The notes beneath the pieces are model-generated. The model did not search any database. It was not told the origin of the DNA and worked only from the letters and a program-made list of their open reading frames with translations. Positions 4,349 through 10,952 of a DNA stretch of 10,952 nt are shown piece by piece (position 1 is the first letter of the stretch; every line of letters starts with the position of its first letter). The translations under genes were made by a program, and so were the position numbers. Source of the stretch: Spirochaetales bacterium (lineage in GTDB: Bacteria > Spirochaetota > Spirochaetia > SZUA-6 > DRHE01); NCBI GenBank assembly GCA_016935715.1, contig JAFGQJ010000208.1, positions 1 to 10,952 on the forward strand, given 5' to 3'.

Positions 4349-5416
4349 ATGCTGGTTCCCATGACTACAAGTGAAAAAACTCGGTCCATGACAGGACAGA
4401 TCCTTCCGATCTTGACCGCCCTGCTGTTTTTGGGAAGCGTGGCCCCGGTGCACGCAGTGGATGTGGACGGAATCGTGGCCGAAGGGGAGTACGCGGGCAG
4501 CCTCTCCCTGGAGGGAGGGGAGTTCCTGCTGTACTGGGCGGTCGAGGGGGAGCGCGCTCATTTCGCCGTTCAGGCCCGCACCCGGGGCTGGGTGTCCCTG
4601 GGCATCGATCCCACCCAGGTCATGGCGGAGGCGGACATGATCTTCGGCTGGGTGGAGGACGGAGGGGAGGTCGGTGCCCTGGACTGCTACTCCACCGGGA
4701 TGTTCGGTCCGCACCCGCCGGATGAGCAGTTGGGGGGAGAGCAGAACATCCTCTCCTACGCCGGAGGGGAGCAGGCGGATACGACCACTTTCGAGTTCAG
4801 CCGCTTCCTGGAAACCGGGGATGCGTACGACAAAACCCTGTCCCTCGAGGGGGAGCACGGGATCATCTGGGCAACCGGCACCTCAGACGACTACCTGGAC
4901 CCGCATGACCGCAGGGGATCCGTCACGATCAGCCTCCGCGGCGCTGCAGCGGGCGCGGCTGCCCCGGCGGCGGCCGGGGATCAGGGGACGGGCCGGCGGA
5001 ATCTCTACGGCCTGCTGTACCCGGTGCACGGGGTTCTGATGAGCGTTTCCTTCGTTCTGCTGTTCGTGGGGATGTTCTTCCCCCGCTACCTCAAGAAGAA
5101 GAGGTGGTGGCTGAAAACCCACCGCCGGATGGGCATCAGCGGGGCTGTAATCGGAGCGGCCGGTATCGTCATCGCCGCGTACATGATCTCCCGGACCACG
5201 GGGGTGCACCTGCGGGTGCCCCATTCCTGGATCGGCCTGGTGACCGTCTTCCTGATGATCTTCACTCCCCTGCTGGGGCACTTCATGCTCAAGATCCGCA
5301 AAGTCCCCAAGAGGGCTAAGCGGGCCCGGGCCGTGCACCGCTGGATCGGCCGTGTCACCCTGCTGTTCATGGCTGCCACTATCGTTCTGGGATTGCTGCA
5401 GGCCGGTATACTGTAA
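4349..5416 (+). CDS. DOMON domain fused to cytochrome b561-like membrane domain
   Basis: A 355-residue predicted electron-transfer protein. Residues 15-36 form a signal peptide ending in VHA, so the next part is outside the membrane. Residues about 40-197 form a DOMON domain (GEYAGSLSLEG, GWVSLGIDP, ADMIFGWVEDGG, RGSVTISL). M97 and H186 are at the places and spacing of the Met/His heme b ligands in cellobiose dehydrogenase and AIR12-type DOMON domains. An Ala/Gly/Pro linker (199-215) leads to four membrane helices (about 222-244, 261-280, 293-313, 334-353) with histidines H227, H258, H292, H311 and H330 at helix ends, as in the cytochrome b561 superfamily. It probably passes electrons across the membrane between a quinol-side or cytoplasmic donor and an external acceptor; the substrate is unknown. 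GGAG lies about 9 nt before the ATG. Two inner ATGs (4361, 4388) lack ribosome binding sites. Confidence 0.9.
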   Translation: MLVPMTTSEKTRSMTGQILPILTALLFLGSVAPVHAVDVDGIVAEGEYAGSLSLEGGEFLLYWAVEGERAHFAVQARTRGWVSLGIDPTQVMAEADMIFGWVEDGGEVGALDCYSTGMFGPHPPDEQLGGEQNILSYAGGEQADTTTFEFSRFLETGDAYDKTLSLEGEHGIIWATGTSDDYLDPHDRRGSVTISLRGAAAGAAAPAAAGDQGTGRRNLYGLLYPVHGVLMSVSFVLLFVGMFFPRYLKKKRWWLKTHRRMGISGAVIGAAGIVIAAYMISRTTGVHLRVPHSWIGLVTVFLMIFTPLLGHFMLKIRKVPKRAKRARAVHRWIGRVTLLFMAATIVLGLLQAGIL

Positions 5417-5441
5417 GGCCGCCGCCTGCCGCAGGGGCGGA

Positions 5442-7553
<2,112 letters not shown>

Positions 7554-7635
7554 AATTCCCTCTACGTCTGTTATCGGAATAAACCGGGGAAGAGTGAAAG
7601 GCCGGCGAGGCGGCAAACCCGGTGGATCGGGGGAT

Positions 7636-8436
7636 TCACAGCAGCAGGCAGCTGATCACCGCCATCGGTATGAGATAGATGCTGAACAGCGACAGCCTGC
7701 CCCTGCGTACCACGCTCAGCAGCAGCAGCAGGGACAGCAGCCCCACCACGAAGGCGGCGGCCAGCCCGATCAACAGGGCGGCGGGTTCTATCATGCCCAT
7801 CAGAGTGCCGGCCTGGCGCAGCTGCAGGACAGCCGCACCGGCGATCGCGGGCAGGGCGATCAGGAAGGAGAACTCTCCCGCCTTCCGTCGATCCAGGCCC
7901 AGCAGCAGGGCCACGGAGATGGTGATTCCCGCCCGGGAGATGCCCGGCAGCACCCCGATTCCCTGGGCCAATCCGACGATCGCGGCACCCAGGAAACCGA
8001 GCTGCAGATAGTCCCGTTGGCCCCGGTGAACGAGGGTGGAGAGCAGGAACAGGGCGGTAACGAGAAACAACAGGGATACGAGCCGGGGCCTGTGAAACAA
8101 CAGATCCTCGAAGCGGGACAGGGCAAGACCGACGACTCCCGTTATGGCGGTAGCGATCAGGATGTACAGGGCCAGCCGCAGGTTTTCCCGGTCCTCCGGT
8201 ACGGCCGCGCTCCTCGAGGCTCTCCAGATGGAGGAGAAGATCGAAGCGATCCTGCCGCGGAATACGATCACCACCACGACCATGGTGGAGAGGTGAAGCA
8301 GCACGTCGTACAGCAGGGGGATTCCCGCCAGATGCATCACCTGCCTGAGCAGGACCAGGTGCCCCGAGCTGGAAATGGGCAGGAACTCCGCCACGCCCTG
8401 GAGCACTCCCAGAAGCAGAGACTGAAGCGGGCTCAA
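7636..8436 (-). CDS. uppP: Undecaprenyl-diphosphate phosphatase (UppP/BacA)
   Basis: A 266-residue polytopic membrane enzyme that dephosphorylates undecaprenyl diphosphate, recycling the lipid carrier for peptidoglycan synthesis and contributing to bacitracin resistance. Both family motifs are present: QGVAEFLPISSSGHLVL (residues 13-29, with E17 equivalent to the essential glutamate of E. coli BacA) and VLPGISRAGITIS. The second differs from the usual PGxSRSG by Ser to Ala after the catalytic arginine; the conserved Ser and Arg before it remain. The length is normal. The start is TTG at 8436 with a strong AAGGAG 8 nt upstream; the frame has no ATG near the family N-terminus. It lies 40 bp downstream of the lytic transglycosylase and 82 bp ahead of the chosen ftsK start, all on one strand. 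Confidence 0.95.
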   Translation of the reverse strand: MSPLQSLLLGVLQGVAEFLPISSSGHLVLLRQVMHLAGIPLLYDVLLHLSTMVVVVIVFRGRIASIFSSIWRASRSAAVPEDRENLRLALYILIATAITGVVGLALSRFEDLLFHRPRLVSLLFLVTALFLLSTLVHRGQRDYLQLGFLGAAIVGLAQGIGVLPGISRAGITISVALLLGLDRRKAGEFSFLIALPAIAGAAVLQLRQAGTLMGMIEPAALLIGLAAAFVVGLLSLLLLLSVVRRGRLSLFSIYLIPMAVISCLLL

Positions 8437-8453
8437 TGATCGTTCTCCTTCAT
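8433..8453 (-). other. Possible six-codon leader ORF overlapping the uppP start
   Basis: An ATG at 8453 begins a six-codon frame (MKENDH) ending in TGA at 8435-8433. The stop overlaps the uppP TTG start in the four bases TTGA, an arrangement often seen in translational coupling. The AAGGAG that serves uppP lies inside this frame. The mini-ORF has no clear ribosome binding site of its own, so it may be accidental. Confidence 0.2.
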
Positions 8454-8476
8454 CTTGTGTTCGCCTCCCGGCTCAG

Positions 8477-10699
8477 CTACTGCTCCCCGGCAAAAAACAG
8501 CCGCACCGTCTGTTCCAGGGAGCGGTCGTAGTACAGGGCGCCGTAGTACACGGCGGAAACGAGAATCTTGCGCACGTAGTTGCGGGTCTCCGGGTAGGGA
8601 GCCGCTTCGGCCAGAAGATCCGTCGGCAGCCCGGCGAAGGTGCGCTCCCAGCCCCGCAGGCGGGCCAGTCCGGCATTGTAGGCCATCAGGGTCTTGGGAA
8701 TATCCTCCAGCCGGACGAGCAGCCTGGCGAAGTGGTGGGCTCCGATGCGGAGGTTCTGCTCGGGATCCCGGAGATCGTACCGCTCGATCCTCAACCAGCG
8801 GGCCGTATCCGCCGCTGTTTCCTCCATCAACTGGGTAAGACCCACGGCCCCGGAGCGGGAAACGATCTGCGGGTCGAAATAGCTCTCCTCCCGCACCAGG
8901 GCGTAGAAAACCGTCACCGGAAGCTCCTCGCTGTTCGAAAACTCCTCTATCCATTCAGCGTAGGCGCGGGGATAGAGAAGCTCGAGCTCCGGGATCTCCA
9001 CCGCCTCCCGCCTGCCGGCCGCGTACAGGTTCATCAGGCGCATCGAATGGAAGTACTGCCCGTGGCTGTTCAGGGTTACCGCACAATCCAGGAGCAGCCC
9101 GGCGGGCACGCTTCTCCAACTGGAGCGCAGCAGCTCCGCGCCTTCCCGGTACAGGCCGAAATCGAAATACCCCCGGATCATCGCTTCGCTGCTCTGCTCC
9201 TGCGACTGCTCCTGGGACTGCTCCTGCGGCTGCTCCCCGGCCGTTTCGAGGACAGAGCCGTCCGCCGGGCCGTCTTGCACGAGAGTCCACTGTGCGGGAA
9301 ATCCCATATCGATCAGAGCGGCTTCCGCGAGGAAAGCGTAGTACCGCCTTCCGGCGCCGCGCGCTTCCAAAAAAAGGGCCTGGGGGGAGAGGGGGGTGGC
9401 GGAAGCCGGCAGCAGTCCCAGGGAAAGGGCCCGTCCGACCACGTACGACAACCTGGCCATGGTGTCCGGCGGGCAGTATCCGACCAGCGCCCGGTGCAGG
9501 GAGGCCAGTCCCTCCCAATCCCGGCCGGCCACCAGGCGGGAGATCTCGGCCTCGATGAGGTCGGCGAAATACCGCGGTTCACCCCACAGCGGTGCGAGCT
9601 CTTCGATCATTTCGATCAGCCGGGCCGTGGAACTGCCGGCGGCCGTATCCAGAACGAACCAGATCGACCTGTCCCTCTGCTCCGGGGATTCGGTTTCCCG
9701 AACGACCCGGAAAAGCAGCCGCTCGGCCTCTTGCAGCTGCCCCCCCTTACGCAAAAGCCTCCCGGCCATCTCCACTGCGGCCAGGCGTGCGGCGGGAGGT
9801 TGAGGTGCGGCCAGGAGCATGAGCCTTTCCGCTCCCTCCGCGTATCTGGCTTCCGCCAGGTAGGCTGCTCCCAGCTCCCGAAACAGGATCTCCATGTCCG
9901 GTCCTTCGCCCTCCAGAGCCTCCAGAGAGCCCTCCAGCCGTTCGATCGCTTCCGCATTGCGGCCCTGGTACAGCAGGCTCTTGCCCTCGAAGAACCTGGT
10001 AACCGCCGGCGGAAAAGCGGCCAGGCGGTCCTCCTGCTCCAGGTACGCGTAGGCGCGGGCCTGGAGGCTCGAGCTCGCCCTGTTGAAAAAAAGTCCGGTA
10101 AACAGGGCCTGCCAGCCGGCTCTCCCGAGCCTCTGGCTGGAGACGGCTGCAAACAGGTCCAGCTCCCCGTCCCAGGGGGCGCGCTCATCCCTGCGCTCCG
10201 CAAGAGCCGCCAGCACCTCCTCGTTTTTTTCCTGCCAGTAGAGAGCTTCCAGCAGGAGGCGCTGCACCCGCTGCTCGAACGCCCGATCCGGCAGACGTCC
10301 CAGCATCTCCCCGGCCAGCTCCTCGGCTTCTGCGTGCCGTTCGGCCTCCAGGAAGCTTTCGAGCAGCTCCAGCCCCGCCTCTTCCCGCCAGGGCGTATCG
10401 CCCTTGCGCCACTGCAGGTTCAGCAGCTGCTCGGCGGTCTGCTTTCGGCCCATCGAGATGAATATCCGGGACAGGTAGAAGGGCGCACCGGGACCGAGGC
10501 GAAAGGCTTCGGCCAGATCCCGCTCTTCGACCTCCAGCTCGCTCAGGAATTCTCTCTCCCCCGCCAGCAGCTGCCGGTGGAGACGCTCCCGGGAAACCCC
10601 CCAGACGGAATCCGCCGTGCACCGGTTCAGCGAGAGGAACAAAAACAGAAGGGATAAGGGGATGCTAATTTTCTGGAATAAAGATTCTTGTACCTGCAA
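8477..10699 (-). CDS. slt: Soluble lytic murein transglycosylase
   Basis: A 740-residue periplasmic enzyme that cleaves the MurNAc-GlcNAc bond of peptidoglycan to leave 1,6-anhydro-MurNAc ends. The N-terminus (residues about 10-30) is hydrophobic and reads as a signal peptide. Most of the protein (30-570) is a helix-rich region of TPR-like repeats, like the ring-forming superhelix of Slt70. The C-terminal catalytic domain has ALVREESYFDPQIVSRSGAVGLTQLM, with catalytic Glu at 605 (the E next to S), and the AYNAG motif. A Gln/Glu/Ser repeat (about 489-502) marks a linker. The length is close to but above E. coli Slt70. The start is uncertain: the frame begins at a TTG inside the end of the LysM gene (35-nt overlap) without a convincing ribosome binding site, though it gives a sensible signal peptide. 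Co-transcription with LysM, uppP and ftsK is likely. Confidence 0.94.
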   Translation of the reverse strand: MQVQESLFQKISIPLSLLFLFLSLNRCTADSVWGVSRERLHRQLLAGEREFLSELEVEERDLAEAFRLGPGAPFYLSRIFISMGRKQTAEQLLNLQWRKGDTPWREEAGLELLESFLEAERHAEAEELAGEMLGRLPDRAFEQRVQRLLLEALYWQEKNEEVLAALAERRDERAPWDGELDLFAAVSSQRLGRAGWQALFTGLFFNRASSSLQARAYAYLEQEDRLAAFPPAVTRFFEGKSLLYQGRNAEAIERLEGSLEALEGEGPDMEILFRELGAAYLAEARYAEGAERLMLLAAPQPPAARLAAVEMAGRLLRKGGQLQEAERLLFRVVRETESPEQRDRSIWFVLDTAAGSSTARLIEMIEELAPLWGEPRYFADLIEAEISRLVAGRDWEGLASLHRALVGYCPPDTMARLSYVVGRALSLGLLPASATPLSPQALFLEARGAGRRYYAFLAEAALIDMGFPAQWTLVQDGPADGSVLETAGEQPQEQSQEQSQEQSSEAMIRGYFDFGLYREGAELLRSSWRSVPAGLLLDCAVTLNSHGQYFHSMRLMNLYAAGRREAVEIPELELLYPRAYAEWIEEFSNSEELPVTVFYALVREESYFDPQIVSRSGAVGLTQLMEETAADTARWLRIERYDLRDPEQNLRIGAHHFARLLVRLEDIPKTLMAYNAGLARLRGWERTFAGLPTDLLAEAAPYPETRNYVRKILVSAVYYGALYYDRSLEQTVRLFFAGEQ
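9194..9236 (-). repeat. 12-bp tandem repeat in slt (QEQS)
   Basis: About 3.6 copies of a 12-bp unit (plus-strand core CTGCTCCTGCGA with small changes) encode repeated Gln-Glu-Gln-Ser in the linker of the lytic transglycosylase. The unit keeps the frame, so copy number can change without breaking the protein. Confidence 0.85.
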
Positions 10700-10952
10700 A
10701 TATTAGGTCCGGATTGGTGATGCGGTTCTCTCTGGCGATCTTGGGATACAGCCACGGATTGCGGTAGTAGGTTGCGGCGATATCCCAGAGTGTATCGCCC
10801 CACTTTATCTGGTACCAGACGCCGGCCCCGGCGTCCGCAGCTGCGCTTTCTGCCTGCTCAGCTGCGCTCTCTGCCTGCGCAGCTGCCTCCCCCTGCTCGC
10901 TGCCGGCAGGCACGGGTTCGGCCGGCTGTTCGGCGGCTGCAGGCTCCCCGGC
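10665..10952 (-). CDS. LysM-domain protein, C-terminal part (5' end outside window)
   Basis: The last 95 residues of a larger protein whose frame stays open to the window edge. It ends in one LysM domain (about 50 residues: VWYQIKWGDTLWDIAATYYRNPWLYPKIARENRITNPDLIFAGTRIFIPEN), which binds the GlcNAc-containing glycan of peptidoglycan. Before it is a low-complexity Ala/Glu/Gln/Pro stretch, probably an extended linker. A GTG at 10913 could be read as a start, but it lies inside the low-complexity region and is unlikely to be the true one. The stop overlaps the beginning of the lytic transglycosylase frame by 35 nt. The context suggests a periplasmic or surface wall-binding protein acting with that enzyme. 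Confidence 0.9.
   Translation of the reverse strand, partial: AGEPAAAEQPAEPVPAGSEQGEAAAQAESAAEQAESAAADAGAGVWYQIKWGDTLWDIAATYYRNPWLYPKIARENRITNPDLIFAGTRIFIPEN
10838..10890 (-). repeat. 21-bp tandem repeat in the LysM protein linker
   Basis: About 2.5 copies of a 21-bp unit starting at 10838, 10859 and 10880 encode repeated seven-residue Ala/Glu/Ser/Gln blocks such as AESAAEQ ahead of the LysM domain. The first two copies differ at a few bases; the third is partial. Confidence 0.8.

Noticed and set aside
5417..5441. Possible bidirectional terminator between the DOMON and ftsK genes
   Set aside because: Only short GC-rich self-complementarity with no T-tract on either strand.
7594..8439. 281-codon plus-strand frame opposite uppP
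   Set aside because: Composition dominated by Gln, Gly, His and Asp is the mirror of hydrophobic membrane codons on the other strand. UppP is the real gene.
9194..9236. CRISPR-like or regulatory array
   Set aside because: Direct 12-bp units without spacers inside a coding frame; a coding tandem repeat, not CRISPR.
8732..10657. 641-codon open frame on the plus strand opposite slt
   Set aside because: Pro/Gly/Gln/Arg-rich with no domain, while the minus strand encodes a full lytic transglycosylase with catalytic motifs. Shadow frame.

Overview
The window is GC-rich, densely packed, ordinary chromosomal sequence, most likely from a free-living spirochaete (Spirochaetota). The main support is gene order: a minus-strand run of rplM, rpsI and recX, with a small unknown membrane protein gene upstream, matches the order I remember from Treponema pallidum. 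The L13 and S9 proteins also look spirochaetal. This assignment rests on memory and gene order, not on a search. There is no insertion sequence, prophage, CRISPR array or clear sign of horizontal transfer.

Layout. Bases 1-339 hold the C-terminal end of enolase on the plus strand. Facing it on the minus strand are an acylphosphatase and, upstream of that, a stand-alone receiver-domain response regulator (start 1137). Across a 65-bp promoter region, a DUF434/DUF5616 protein of unknown function runs on the plus strand (1203-1880). It converges, with only 5 bp between, on the minus-strand block of a small two-helix membrane protein, rplM, rpsI and recX (3651 down to 1886). A 168-bp AT-richer divergent region (3652-3819) separates this block from a plus-strand single-cluster [4Fe-4S] ferredoxin (3820-4005). 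The ferredoxin is followed by a clear intrinsic terminator. Next come a tRNA with anticodon CAU, probably tRNA-Ile2, and a secreted DOMON domain fused to a cytochrome b561-like membrane domain (4349-5416).

From 5442 to the right edge everything is on the minus strand. In transcription order it is a LysM protein (cut by the window edge), a large soluble lytic transglycosylase, undecaprenyl-diphosphate phosphatase (uppP) and the DNA translocase FtsK. The gaps are short or absent, so this looks like one operon for cell-wall remodelling, lipid-carrier recycling and chromosome segregation at division.

Points of interest. Several minus-strand genes appear to start at TTG (rpsI, uppP, ftsK and possibly slt). 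recX overlaps the end of rpsI by 47 nt. The rplM leader has a perfect 9-bp inverted repeat just before its ribosome binding site. The ferredoxin lacks the two disulfide cysteines I recall for the similar Thermotoga protein. I do not see a new multi-gene system. The least understood items are the DUF434 protein, the DOMON-b561 protein, the acidic-tailed small membrane protein and the structured region between the latter's gene and the ferredoxin.
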